Source: Pirellulaceae bacterium
GTDB taxonomy: Bacteria > Planctomycetota > Planctomycetia > Pirellulales > Pirellulaceae
DNA: 64,000 nucleotides
Assembly: GCA_022448645.1 (NCBI GenBank)
Contig: JAKVBZ010000003.1
Span: 128,507 to 192,506 of the forward strand
Direction: 5' to 3'
This document shows positions 18,970 through 27,739 of this stretch, in pieces. The position numbers and the translations under genes were made by a program. Position 1 is the first letter of the stretch, and every line of letters starts with the position of its first letter. The notes beneath the pieces are model-generated. The model made no database searches. It was not told where the DNA came from and saw nothing but the letters and a program-made list of their open reading frames with translations.

Positions 18970-20124
18970 TCAACCGATGATGTCCAAGATGGATCGCGAC
19001 GCCTGATCCGGTTGTTTGTTGTGGATCGCAAGCCTTGCTTGATGGATTCCTGCTGTCTGTTCTGGCAAATACGGCACTGCAGCTCCGGGCGGAGGGATGG
19101 ATGGAACGAGTGCCTGCAGCAGGTGCTGCCACAACGGTTCGATACCGAATCCAGTAAGCGCCGAGATGGGTTCTCCATGAAAAACAGTGCTCTGGTCCGA
19201 TTCCACCAGGTCGATTTTATTGTAGGCTACGAGAGCGTCGGGATGGCGCTCTCGAAGGTGATCCATCAGAGGCAGGTTCGGTTCGGTGATGTCGAAAACA
19301 AGCAAAACCAGATCCACACTGTCTTCGTACGATAACGCCAACTCGATACCAGCATGTTCCAGTGCGTTTTTGCTCTCGCGTAAACCAGCTGTGTCGGTGA
19401 GTACGATTGGCCAACCGTCGTAGGCCGTCTCAAATGTCAACAGATCACGTGTTGTCCCCGGTTGGTCCGACACGATGGCACGTTCGAATCCGAGCATGCG
19501 GTTAATGAGACTACTTTTTCCTGCATTGGGTGGACCGGCAACGGCCACGCGAAATGGTTGGGTCAGTGCCCGCCCGACAGGCTCGTATGCCTGTAAGTCT
19601 TGTAAGGCCTCATCCGCCTCACGCAAGTGGCCCATCTCAATGGAAACTCTCACTCCATCCAAGGCTTCCTGGAGTGCGCCGTTAAGCTGATCGATCAGTA
19701 TTTGTGCCGTTACTTCCGTACGTGTCGTGGCCAAAGCGACTCGAGCGGCCACCTGCAACGGAGGGAGTGTATGTGTCGCCGCCCAGTCTTGCCATTCGAC
19801 AGGCCTGACACCTAGTGAACCCAATGATTGTATGATGCTGTCCTGAGCCACCCGTCCACCGTGTGAGTGAATCTCAAAGGCATCGGTCGCTCGACGTGAA
19901 ATGACGACATCTTCACCCACTTGATGGAGATCATTCTTCCAACGGCCGTAGCGAATCTGGCCACAAGCCAGTTGATTCACAGGTTGCTGAGAAACGCCCT
20001 GGAAAAAAATTCCGATCAGCTCGGCTGTTGCTGAACCTTCCACGCGCAGGGTGGTCACAGCGGCACGGCCTGCTGGCGTCAATCGCATCATGCGGCATTT
20101 GTTGAAACGGAAAGAGTGGGCCAC
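18970..20124 (-). CDS. MnmE-like GTPase lacking the C-terminal FCxGK motif
   Basis: A 384-residue protein related to MnmE (TrmE), the GTPase that with MnmG modifies U34 of tRNAs. The central G domain is intact: G1 GPPNAGKSS at 197-205, G2 GTTRD at 223-227, G3 DTAG at 244-247 and G4 NKID at 302-305. The N-terminal part retains FEIHSHGG but lacks the usual opening and the PGEFTxRAF-like block, and the protein stops at SRSILDIIG without the FC(I/V)GK motif whose Cys is needed for tRNA modification in MnmE. It is about 70 residues shorter than typical MnmE. The start is a GTG without a clear Shine-Dalgarno; ATG codons at residues 12-13 are alternatives. It follows coaX by 16 bases, so it is probably cotranscribed with obg and coaX. 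Confidence 0.8.
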   Translation of the reverse strand: MAHSFRFNKCRMMRLTPAGRAAVTTLRVEGSATAELIGIFFQGVSQQPVNQLACGQIRYGRWKNDLHQVGEDVVISRRATDAFEIHSHGGRVAQDSIIQSLGSLGVRPVEWQDWAATHTLPPLQVAARVALATTRTEVTAQILIDQLNGALQEALDGVRVSIEMGHLREADEALQDLQAYEPVGRALTQPFRVAVAGPPNAGKSSLINRMLGFERAIVSDQPGTTRDLLTFETAYDGWPIVLTDTAGLRESKNALEHAGIELALSYEDSVDLVLLVFDITEPNLPLMDHLRERHPDALVAYNKIDLVESDQSTVFHGEPISALTGFGIEPLWQHLLQALVPSIPPPGAAVPYLPEQTAGIHQARLAIHNKQPDQASRSILDIIG

Positions 20125-20140
20125 AATGAAAGTTGGTACT

Positions 20141-21013
20141 TTATGGAGACTCGGATCCAGTTTCTACGGATACGCGTCGTCGATGATTGGCTGTCAGGGC
20201 GATTCCCCTGAGCACCAGATCTGGAAATCGACGGGGTTCCGGGTTGATAAACGGTGCCAATAGATGCGCGTCCCCGCCGGCAAAGATCACTTCTGGAGCT
20301 TGATCGAACGATTCGCTCATTTTGTGAATCAAATACCGAACGGCGCCGACCGTTCCCCATACCAATCCACTACGGATGGCGGCTTCGGTGGACTTTCCCA
20401 CGACGGGTGGCAGGTCGATGGCGCTTGTTGAGGACGTCGCGGTTCCATCAGGCTCCGAACCGCCGCCGATGAATCCCAGAACCGGTGCGGCTTGCTGCAC
20501 GTCTGGCAGTTGGTCGGTACGATGGTGCAGCGATTCGGCGGCGATGCCTACGCCAGGAAGAATGGCTCCGCCGAGAAAACTTCCCTCTGCGGAAAGAGCA
20601 TCGACCGTGATCGCTGAGCCCGCGTCGACAATAATCATTGCCTGTTGAGAAGTTCGCAATTTGTTTGCTGCTACGGCGGCTACAAGACGGTCCATGCCCA
20701 CCCGGTCTGGCTTTTCCAGATCGATTCTCAGGGGGACATCCCAATGCTGCAGCAGATAGAAGCTGTCGCTTTTTCGATGTGTCTCGTGCCATTTGGTAAG
20801 TAACTCGGCAGCTGGACGATTGACACTGCTAATCACCCAATCGGCGGGAGGGTCTCCAACCCACTCTAGCAGACCGTCCAGCGATTGTGCCTGCCACTGT
20901 CCAACTTGGAGCGGTTCTGCTGTGTTGGGCAAAGCAGTCCAGGAAAACTTTCCGGCGCGAATCGTCGAATTACCGATGTCAACGGCGATCAAGCTACTTG
21001 GGGTTGGCTGCAT
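20141..21013 (-). CDS. coaX: Type III pantothenate kinase
   Basis: Catalyses ATP-dependent phosphorylation of pantothenate, the first step of coenzyme A synthesis, in the CoaX (type III) fold. Landmarks over 290 residues: phosphate-binding IAVDIGNSTIRAG at about residue 9, GMDRLVAAVAANKL, IIVDAGSAITVDALSAEGSF and GGAILPGVG. The C-terminal part has GLVWGTVGAVRYLI and VIFAGGDAHLLAP. It starts 11 bases downstream of obg and ends 16 bases before the MnmE-like gene, a tight minus-strand operon. Length and motif order are normal. Confidence 0.93.
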   Translation of the reverse strand: MQPTPSSLIAVDIGNSTIRAGKFSWTALPNTAEPLQVGQWQAQSLDGLLEWVGDPPADWVISSVNRPAAELLTKWHETHRKSDSFYLLQHWDVPLRIDLEKPDRVGMDRLVAAVAANKLRTSQQAMIIVDAGSAITVDALSAEGSFLGGAILPGVGIAAESLHHRTDQLPDVQQAAPVLGFIGGGSEPDGTATSSTSAIDLPPVVGKSTEAAIRSGLVWGTVGAVRYLIHKMSESFDQAPEVIFAGGDAHLLAPFINPEPRRFPDLVLRGIALTANHRRRVSVETGSESP

Positions 21014-21024
21014 GCCGGTCCTTA

Positions 21025-22056
21025 TCAGATTTTGTGACCGCTCTGAGACGTTGGTGTGTCAGATGCATTCAACCGCTGCAAAGTCGTAGCGATGCCATTT
21101 CTCAACCGATCAAGACCTTGCCCGGTCACGGCTGATACGAAGAGAACCTCCTGGTTCAGTGATCCAGTGAACTGCTGATGGATTTCCACAGCATCTGGTA
21201 ACTCGGCTTTCGTCATCACAATGATTTCATTACGTTTCCCTAGCTTTTCGTTGAACTCAACCAGTTCGTGTCGGATAGCATGATAATTCTCAACAGGATC
21301 GCTGCCATCGGTCGGCAGTGGTTCTACAAGGTGCACGAGTACGCGGGTACGCTCAATGTGTCTCAGGAACTCGTGACCTAACCCATGACCGTCGTGAGCA
21401 CCTTGTATCAATCCCGGGATGTCAGCCATGACAAAGGATCTATCGCGGTCGATATTGACTCGACCCAAATTGGGGTGTTTGGTAGTAAACGGGTAATCGG
21501 CAATTTCTGGTCGAGCCCGCGAGATTCGGCTCAGCAGGGTGCTTTTTCCCGCATTGGGCAGCCCAACCAGACCTACATCAGCAATCACTTTGAGTTCTAG
21601 TTCCAACCGTCGTGACTCGCCTTTTTCTCCGGGCGTACATTGCCGCGGTGCGCGATTGGTAGACGACTTAAAGTGTGTGTTGCCACGCCCCCCTTTGCCT
21701 CCACGAGCTGCAGTCAGTTGTTCCCCAGGGGAAGCCAGGTCTTTGAGAATGAAGCCTTCTTGACTGTCTTTAACGATCGTGCCAGGTGGAACTTTAACGA
21801 CCAAATCTTTTCCCTGACGTCCGTGTCGTTTGGCCCCTTGGCCATGCCCCCCCGAAGTAGCTCGCCATAGTTTTCGATGAGCGAGGGGAGAAAGACTGTC
21901 GATACCTGCTTCGGCGAGAATCAAGACGTGTCCACCACGTCCGCCGTCTCCGCCGTCGGGTCCTCCGCGAGGAATGAAGCGTTCGCGGCGAAAACTCAAA
22001 CAGCCGTTACCACCGGATCCGGCATGAACATCGATCGTGACGCGGTCGACAAACAC
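21025..22056 (-). CDS. obg: GTPase Obg
   Basis: Ribosome-associated GTPase for large-subunit maturation and stress control. The N-terminal glycine-rich Obg domain (VHAGSGGNGCLSFRRERFIP, GGPDGGDGGRGG) spans about residues 1-158, and the G domain follows with GLPNAGKSTLL, the switch segment DYPFTTKHPNLG, DIPGLIQGAHDGHGLG and TKAEL. The protein ends at 343 residues, soon after the G domain, so the OCT C-terminal domain of some Obg proteins is absent. The GTG start places VFVDRVTIDVHAG at the N-terminus, matching the family. It lies 182 bases downstream of rpmA, as in many bacteria, and 11 bases upstream of coaX. Confidence 0.95.
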   Translation of the reverse strand: MFVDRVTIDVHAGSGGNGCLSFRRERFIPRGGPDGGDGGRGGHVLILAEAGIDSLSPLAHRKLWRATSGGHGQGAKRHGRQGKDLVVKVPPGTIVKDSQEGFILKDLASPGEQLTAARGGKGGRGNTHFKSSTNRAPRQCTPGEKGESRRLELELKVIADVGLVGLPNAGKSTLLSRISRARPEIADYPFTTKHPNLGRVNIDRDRSFVMADIPGLIQGAHDGHGLGHEFLRHIERTRVLVHLVEPLPTDGSDPVENYHAIRHELVEFNEKLGKRNEIIVMTKAELPDAVEIHQQFTGSLNQEVLFVSAVTGQGLDRLRNGIATTLQRLNASDTPTSQSGHKI

Positions 22057-22238
22057 AAGGACAGCTACTTTGACAGCACGGAAAGATAATCACGGCTACA
22101 CCGCGGCGTCAGACCGAGAAAGAACTTTTTCAACCCAGGATCTGAGCCACAGACTTAGCGACGGAAACATGCCGGTTAGGTCATCCCCCGAGGTCCGATT
22201 TATCGGCACCACCAGAGGCTGCCAGCCGGCGATAGCTG

Positions 22239-22484
22239 TTAATTGCTCTGAACGTTGATGCGTCGGCCTTTTCGGTCGAACAGGACCACACCGTCTGTAA
22301 GTGCAAATAGGGTGTAGTCCTTTCCTTGACCCACGTTGCTACCTGCATGAAAACGGTTGCCGACTTGTCGGACAAGGATATTGCCAGCTCGAACTTGCTC
22401 GCCGCCAAATTTCTTCACACCTCGCCGTTGAGCGTTCGAGTCACGACCATTGCGGCTTGAACCTTGTCCCTTTTTATGTGCCAT
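22239..22484 (-). CDS. rpmA: 50S ribosomal protein L27
   Basis: Ribosomal protein bL27, whose N-terminal tail reaches the peptidyl transferase centre. The 81-residue protein begins [20 protein letters not shown], the typical start; an in-frame ATG two codons earlier is not needed. The core [20 protein letters not shown] and [11 protein letters not shown] are intact. Its usual partner rplU (L21) is not upstream: the preceding 200 bases are non-coding and the next gene is a secreted hypothetical. obg follows downstream, the common arrangement. Confidence 0.97.
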   Translation of the reverse strand: MAHKKGQGSSRNGRDSNAQRRGVKKFGGEQVRAGNILVRQVGNRFHAGSNVGQGKDYTLFALTDGVVLFDRKGRRINVQSN

Positions 22485-22694
22485 GTACAAACTCCAATTC
22501 CATCTACCAATGTATTATGTTACGGCATGATCGCTTTGATGCATGCACGACGGGCAAGCAATATTCAGCTGTGATTTCTAGCTATTGCGGACCTGCGGAA
22601 AACCATTACCTTGGGACAGGAAGCTACCCTGGGAAGGGAAGCTACTATAGGCCAGGAAACCCTGACTGTAATAGCTCAGCTCACACCTGATGTT

Positions 22695-23705
22695 TTACCG
22701 ATAAATCCATTGGTAATCAAGGCGCTTCGTCAGATCATAGAGTCGGAAAATGACCTCTTCTGGCACTGGATCGGCTACGCCAGGCAGGCCATACCGTATT
22801 TCCCGTTCATTTTCATCGATCGCATCGCCCGGCCTCCAGAAATTCAGCTGGAGTGTTTTTCGCTCAAAATACCGGCCGGTTCCCGGAGCCTGATCTGATC
22901 CAAAGCTTTCGGCATGCTCTTCGTAACGGTATGCGTTCGTCAGGCCTGTCACGAAGACGGAAAAGAAGTCAATGCGTGGATCCACGTCGATCCAAGTTGC
23001 CACACCCCAGACACTTCGGTCAGCCGTAGCTGTGCTTGTCACAATGTCTTGACGGCTGATGCTTACCGAACTGTGTAACCGGTTTCCTAAGCCTTCACGC
23101 CGAGCGATCGCGCTGATCGCGGAAGGCAAAATTTGGTCGATATATGCCCGTTTCGTTTCCTGGTCCACCAATACCAAGTTGGGGAAGAAGCGAATGGAAT
23201 GATTGATGTATCCGTCCTTGAAGGTTTCATTGCCAAATGGGTCTTGTTGTGTTTGTGGTTTGAGATGGTGTCCGCGATTCGTGACCCGGTAGGCCAAGTA
23301 CCAGACAAGGTTTCGTTCCATGGTGCCGTCGGGTTGAGGGATGTCAACGTTCAGCATCCGTACTGGTTTGAAGGCAAATTCCAAATTCCAGATTCCACGG
23401 CGGAGGATGATGGATTGAGCTTTGTCCAATAAACGTCGGGTTTTTGGGGAAAAATTGGGTTGCCAGTCCAGATCTGGAATGCCACGGGTGATGTCTGGCA
23501 ACTCGCGTGGGCCGCTCACGGTCTCTTCCATATCAGAATTGATGGGAATCACAGTGAGCACGCCAGGAGGGAATTCTGCGACTGTGGGCGTTTCAAGAGC
23601 CACCGGCGTGAGACTCAGTTCTTGAGCACTTACCGTTGCGTGAAGTGACCAGCAAGATGTGATCACAATGACAGCTAGATAGACGAGATATTTTTGTACA
23701 GTCAT
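22695..23705 (-). CDS. Exported hypothetical protein
   Basis: A 336-residue protein with an N-terminal signal peptide (YLVYLAVIVITSCWSLHATVSAQ, likely cleavage near residue 28). The mature part includes GIWNLEFAFKPVRMLNVDIP, NLVWYLAYRVTNRGHHL and FDGY-like loops, then VWGVATWIDVDPRIDFFSVF and LQLNFWRPGDAIDENER. I recognise it only as a planctomycete-type conserved secreted protein and can assign no function. No transmembrane segment follows the signal. It is on the minus strand, with rpmA 210 bases downstream, and is probably transcribed separately. Confidence 0.7.
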   Translation of the reverse strand: MTVQKYLVYLAVIVITSCWSLHATVSAQELSLTPVALETPTVAEFPPGVLTVIPINSDMEETVSGPRELPDITRGIPDLDWQPNFSPKTRRLLDKAQSIILRRGIWNLEFAFKPVRMLNVDIPQPDGTMERNLVWYLAYRVTNRGHHLKPQTQQDPFGNETFKDGYINHSIRFFPNLVLVDQETKRAYIDQILPSAISAIARREGLGNRLHSSVSISRQDIVTSTATADRSVWGVATWIDVDPRIDFFSVFVTGLTNAYRYEEHAESFGSDQAPGTGRYFERKTLQLNFWRPGDAIDENEREIRYGLPGVADPVPEEVIFRLYDLTKRLDYQWIYR

Positions 23706-23830
23706 GACACCAATTCTGTTCCAGAACCTCGAATCCCGTGTAAGTTCCAGTCTAAATCGTATTTGGGAACGAAGTCAAGAAATTATGTGAGAAGCCGTTG
23801 GAAACGACCGTTAGAGCCCGCATAACCTGA

Positions 23831-24613
23831 TCATTCCAATCTTGAATCGGAATGGTCTTCCGTCAATACCCAATTTAGCGATCGTAGATGGCTTGGTGCC
23901 CCTGCAAGCTCTTCCCTCGCCCGATAGTTTTTGGCGGGCACGGAACGGGCTGTTAGCCGGAGTGCTTTCACATTGGCAATCCAAGGCCACGGCGAGACCA
24001 CGATGTTCCCACCTTCCACTGGACGAAACATTAGGCGGTCTCCGTCCGGTGTTTTCCACTCTTGGGGCTCATCGGATTCTTCACAGCACAGCCACAAACT
24101 TAACGCATCGAACATTTGTAGGTATCGCAGAGCCGAATTTGCAAGTTCTGGTGTATGAACATCGGGAGATTCCTGTTGCCATTCCCCCAACCAATGGTTT
24201 GCAAGTTCTTCATATTTTTGCACAAACGTAACAGAAACGGACGAGTGTGCTGATTCCCCCATCTTACATAGATGCAAAAAATGGGAGGCGACGAGATATT
24301 GGGCCAATGGTCCCAGTTGCTGGCAAGCACCGATGCACTCGTCCCAAATGCCGTGAGCTACCGTCGAAACCATCTCTGTGAAGGAATACGGATGGCCCCT
24401 CTCTGGTTCGATATCGGGTAGTTCTTCCCAAGTTTGCCAGCCATCATCGTGGTGAAGGAGCGTAGGCAACAGCGTATCTGTAAGAGGTAAGGGGCGCAGT
24501 GGAGGACGACCCCAAGAACAAGCTAATTCGTAAGCAATTCGTGCGTGGTCTGGCTGAGAAATAAGCATCCAGCCTGGAGAATGATCCTCGAGTTTGATGG
24601 GGCGACGGATCAT
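23831..24613 (-). CDS. DUF3891-family protein
   Basis: A 260-residue cytoplasmic protein of the DUF3891 family. Typical features: an N-terminal LISQPDHARIAYELA, then LLHHDDGWQTWEELP with its His-His-Asp-Asp cluster, YSFTEMVSTVAHGIWDECI and SHFLHLCKM. The regular His/Asp placement suggests an HD-like metal site, but no activity is established to my knowledge. The ATG at 24613 is taken; a TTG one codon upstream opens the same frame. The gene starts 14 bases downstream of the stop of the 29-residue basic peptide, so the two may share a transcript. Confidence 0.8.
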   Translation of the reverse strand: MIRRPIKLEDHSPGWMLISQPDHARIAYELACSWGRPPLRPLPLTDTLLPTLLHHDDGWQTWEELPDIEPERGHPYSFTEMVSTVAHGIWDECIGACQQLGPLAQYLVASHFLHLCKMGESAHSSVSVTFVQKYEELANHWLGEWQQESPDVHTPELANSALRYLQMFDALSLWLCCEESDEPQEWKTPDGDRLMFRPVEGGNIVVSPWPWIANVKALRLTARSVPAKNYRAREELAGAPSHLRSLNWVLTEDHSDSRLE

Positions 24614-24627
24614 CAACCGTCAGTCAT

Positions 24628-24717
24628 CTACTTTTTGCGGTGGCGAATCTTGGCCCGCATACGTCGTTTCTTCCGGCCAATTTTTCGACGCCCTTTTCCG
24701 CTTTTCTTCGTTCCCAC
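24628..24717 (-). CDS. Very basic 29-residue peptide
   Basis: A short frame starting GTG at 24717 with AGAGG eight bases upstream and ending TAG at 24628. The product has 29 residues, of which about 17 are Lys or Arg: it opens with MGTKKSGKGRRKIGRKKRRM and ends RAKIRHRKK. The composition and the RRKIGRKKRRMRAKIRHRKK pattern recall small ribosome-associated proteins and the AURKAIP1/COX24 C-terminal motif. The good Shine-Dalgarno, non-random composition and the in-frame TAA just upstream, which closes off any larger protein, support a gene. An RNA- or ribosome-binding role is inferred. Confidence 0.6.
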   Translation of the reverse strand: MGTKKSGKGRRKIGRKKRRMRAKIRHRKK

Positions 24718-24730
24718 AAATGGTTCCTCT

Positions 24731-25110
24731 TACATAAAATATTCATTGGTCCAACAAAAACAGCCCGTGACTTCACGTGACGAACTGTTACAAGCCAGCT
24801 GCGCATGACTTCATACCTATCTAGCATAGCAAAAAGTTTGGATTTTCTGCAAGTCACCCCATGAAAGTATAGGTATCTGTCATGGGGTAAAAATCACGTA
24901 AAGAATCGGTTTTTGGCCTGAGAAAGCTATGAATTGGTATCGCTATCGTGCCTTCGCGGTATTTATGGTTGAAAGCTGGTAACATTTTAGTGGAAGGCGG
25001 AGCCGTTTGGGCGATTTGTGTCCGAGGTCCCTAGTCTGCTGTCTTGATCGGTAGGGGCCTGTGTGCTCATACGGTCCACCGGCCACGGACTACCAACAGG
25101 TGAAAAAACG
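24731..25110. other. Divergent intergenic region
   Basis: About 380 bases between the divergent basic-peptide gene (minus) and the PHP hydrolase gene (plus). It must hold both promoters. There is a direct repeat-like pair, CAAGTCACCCCATGAAAGTA and TCTGTCATGGGGTAAAAATC (24853-24894), in which CCCCATG and CATGGGG form an inverted repeat about 20 bases apart. No gene is seen. Confidence 0.4.
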
Positions 25111-25959
25111 ATGAAGATCGAATCCAAACTATACGAGACTCACTCTCACACGCCATTATGTAAACATGCCGTTGGTATGCCGGAGGACTACGCTGCAGTA
25201 GCGCACGAACGAGGCCTCAGTGGTCTTATCGTGACTTGTCACAATCCCATGCCGGACGGATTTGCATCCCATGTACGGATGGCTGCCGAAGAAATGGGTG
25301 AGTACGTCGATATGGTCCAAAAAGCCCGAGAAGATTGGGATGATGCTGTGGATGTTCTACTTGGTTTAGAAGCTGATTATTTTCCTGGCCACGAAACTTG
25401 GCTGGAGCAACAGCTAAAAGCCCACGATTTTCATTATGTACTTGGCTCGGTGCATCCACAGCTTGCCGAGTATAAACAACAATTCTGGTGCAAAGATCCC
25501 TTGGAAAACCAACGAGTTTATTTCGACATGTTAGCAGCGGCTGCCGAGACAAAGTTGTTCGATACGTTAGCCCATCCCGACTTAATCAAAAACCAAACGG
25601 CAGATGGTTGGATTCCCGAACGCGTGATGCCGGATATCTGTAGGGCTTTAGATCGTATCGCAGCCACGGGAGTTGCCATGGAGTTAAACACATCGGGTGT
25701 GAACAAGGTAGTGCCCGAAATGAATCCATTTCCGGGAATGTTGGCGGAAATCTTCACGAGGGGTATTCCGGTAGTAGTTGGTTCGGATGCTCATGTACCA
25801 CAACGGGTGGCGGATGGTTTCGAGGATGCTCTGCGGACCTTGGCCTCAGTCGGTTTTACGGAAGTATCCCGCTTTTACCAGCGCCAACGAGTGAGCATTC
25901 CCATGGAAACAGCACAGCAGTCGCTACGACCTATCCTGGAACGTCCCGTTGTGGAGTGA
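25111..25959 (+). CDS. PHP-domain phosphatase, histidinol-phosphatase-like
   Basis: A 282-residue cytoplasmic PHP-superfamily protein resembling HisJ-type histidinol phosphatases. Metal-ligand motifs in order: ETHSHTPLCKHAVG at the N-terminus, VTCHNPMP, LLGLEADYFPG, YVLGSVH, DTLAHPDLIK and VVGSDAHVP. These match the HisJ pattern, but no other histidine gene is near, so another phosphate ester is possible. The start at 25111 (MKIESKLYETHSH) has AGGTG eight bases before it; the frame extends to an ATG at 25063 with no site. It converges on the dehydrogenase gene 83 bases away. Confidence 0.82.
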   Translation: MKIESKLYETHSHTPLCKHAVGMPEDYAAVAHERGLSGLIVTCHNPMPDGFASHVRMAAEEMGEYVDMVQKAREDWDDAVDVLLGLEADYFPGHETWLEQQLKAHDFHYVLGSVHPQLAEYKQQFWCKDPLENQRVYFDMLAAAAETKLFDTLAHPDLIKNQTADGWIPERVMPDICRALDRIAATGVAMELNTSGVNKVVPEMNPFPGMLAEIFTRGIPVVVGSDAHVPQRVADGFEDALRTLASVGFTEVSRFYQRQRVSIPMETAQQSLRPILERPVVE

Positions 25960-26042
25960 CCATCGTCCGAAGCTTTTACCCAGGATGAAAAAAGTTGCCC
26001 CAACCTAACAGCCTTCATGGCCGTTTTACTGAAACATTGGGG

Positions 26043-26960
26043 TTAGCGGCTCTTCCAGTCGATCCCGGACATCGAAGCCAGCGCGAGTTCTAGAGCATGG
26101 GTGCCGTCCCGACTGTGGCCTTGGGCCGCTAAGGCCACATACAGCTGGTGAGCCAATGCGAGCCCCGGGAGAGACAGCTGCATCTTTTTTGCTTCGGAAA
26201 GAGCAATTCCCATGTCTTTGATAAAGTGTTCCACGAAGAATCCAGGATCGAAGTTTCCTTGAATGATGCGAGGTCCTAGATTCGACAAGGACCAACTTCC
26301 GGCAGCTCCCGAAGCGACGGATTCCATGACCGTTTCCAGGTCAAGTCCTGCTTGGTGAGCATACAATAGGGCTTCACAGACACCGATCATGTTCGTAGCG
26401 ATCAATGTTTGATTGACCATTTTTGTATGCTGGCCGGCTCCCGCACCGCCTTGATACACGATTGCTTTTCCCATGGCTTGCCAGCATGGCTGTAAAGCAT
26501 CGACCACCTCTTTGTCGCCACCGATCATGATGGACAGCGTACCACCGCGAGCTCCGACGTCACCGCCAGAAACTGGAGCGTCGACACTGTGAACACCCAC
26601 CTTTTGAGCGCGTTCAGCGATTTCAATTGCTAACGCGGGCTGGCTGGTCGTCATGTCAACAAGGATGTTTCCATTTTCGCAGCCGGCCAGGGCTCCTTGT
26701 TCGCCCAACATTACGGCGCGCACGTCTTCCGGAAATCCAACAATTGAAAACACCACATCGCTTTGTTCTGCGACAGCTCTTGGGGATTCGGCCCACTGAG
26801 CTCCATCGTCGATAAGTGGTTGTGCCTTGGCCTGTGTGCGACTGTAAACGGTTGCTGAAAAACCTGTTTTTATCAGGTGCCCGCACATGCTACTTCCCAT
26901 GACTCCTGTGCCAATCCAACCGATGCGGGTCTTTCCGGGGACGATGTCGATAACTGCCAC
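26043..26960 (-). CDS. Beta-hydroxyacid dehydrogenase (3-hydroxyisobutyrate/tartronate semialdehyde reductase type)
   Basis: A 305-residue NAD(P)-dependent enzyme of the 3-hydroxyisobutyrate dehydrogenase superfamily. The N-terminal Rossmann motif is [16 protein letters not shown], the substrate motif is [19 protein letters not shown], and the catalytic Lys lies in [16 protein letters not shown]. The C-terminal helical domain has [16 protein letters not shown] and [16 protein letters not shown]. Possible reactions are 3-hydroxyisobutyrate oxidation or tartronate-semialdehyde reduction, which cannot be separated from sequence alone. It lies 23 bases upstream of no other same-strand gene; the next minus-strand gene upstream (26984) ends 23 bases away, so it may be read from the microdomain operon. 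Confidence 0.87.
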   Translation of the reverse strand: MAVIDIVPGKTRIGWIGTGVMGSSMCGHLIKTGFSATVYSRTQAKAQPLIDDGAQWAESPRAVAEQSDVVFSIVGFPEDVRAVMLGEQGALAGCENGNILVDMTTSQPALAIEIAERAQKVGVHSVDAPVSGGDVGARGGTLSIMIGGDKEVVDALQPCWQAMGKAIVYQGGAGAGQHTKMVNQTLIATNMIGVCEALLYAHQAGLDLETVMESVASGAAGSWSLSNLGPRIIQGNFDPGFFVEHFIKDMGIALSEAKKMQLSLPGLALAHQLYVALAAQGHSRDGTHALELALASMSGIDWKSR

Positions 26961-26983
26961 AGTGAGTGATCTCCTTGTATGTA

Positions 26984-27658
26984 TTACCAGCGTGATGACA
27001 CTGGCGTCAGAATCTCGTTTAGTATGATAGCGGTTTTCAGATTGCGCGTGTCGGACAACATGGTTGGTACATCAACCACATCAGAGGCTTGTAGGGTGTC
27101 TTCTGACGAATCTTCAGTCTCGAAATGGTCTACATAGTCCTTTTCGGGAAGTCGTTCGTCCGTTTTCGGATCCGCTTCTGACTGACTGCCTTGCAATGTT
27201 CCCAGGCGGTGATCAAGGTGTTCATGAACACGCTTCTCGACGGCGTCACTGGTCGAGGTTAGACGGCTCTTGATGTGATGCGACTCCAGTTGGGTTTCAA
27301 GGTGCTGGCCGCCTTCGTCATCATGATTGTAAGTATCTGTTAACTGGGCCACGACGGGTTCCGCGTGAACCGCTTCGGCGATGAGAATTTCTGGTTCAGG
27401 ATCCGGTGACGTCGGAGTCGCGGGCGGTGAGTGACTTTGTTCCGTAGCGCGACGGAGAAAATCAGCGATCTGATCTTCCAACGATGTTTCGCCAGGATGA
27501 GCCTGGGCTTGCCCTTCTACCTTAGCGTTATCCCCGCCACGAATCGCATTCCAAGTCTTGAGGATGACAGGCAGTAAGATGAACACCAGGACCATCAGCA
27601 CCTGAATGATCGTATCTACGTCGAGGGCGGCCAGGATGAGTAGGGTTGGACTTGCCAT
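26984..27658 (-). CDS. Membrane-anchored acidic hypothetical protein next to floA
   Basis: A 224-residue protein with one N-terminal transmembrane helix ([20 protein letters not shown], about residues 16-35), a short basic segment (TWNAIRGG), and a hydrophilic tail rich in Glu, Asp, His and Pro with little predicted order. One helix-like stretch ([15 protein letters not shown]) follows the anchor. No family is recognised. It starts 81 bases after the floA stop on the same strand, placing it last in the long NfeD, short NfeD, FloA series. A role in the flotillin microdomain is an inference from position and topology. Confidence 0.7.
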   Translation of the reverse strand: MASPTLLILAALDVDTIIQVLMVLVFILLPVILKTWNAIRGGDNAKVEGQAQAHPGETSLEDQIADFLRRATEQSHSPPATPTSPDPEPEILIAEAVHAEPVVAQLTDTYNHDDEGGQHLETQLESHHIKSRLTSTSDAVEKRVHEHLDHRLGTLQGSQSEADPKTDERLPEKDYVDHFETEDSSEDTLQASDVVDVPTMLSDTRNLKTAIILNEILTPVSSRW

Positions 27659-27739
27659 AGGGTATTGATTGACGAGGAAGGTGTTTGACCAACCCGCAGG
27701 AACAGGGTTGACGGAAGTGGACCGTTCGATGTTCCAGGA

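Noticed and set aside
22485..22694. Expected rplU (L21) upstream of rpmA
   Set aside because: No frame of L21 length or sequence is present here; the gene must lie elsewhere in the genome.
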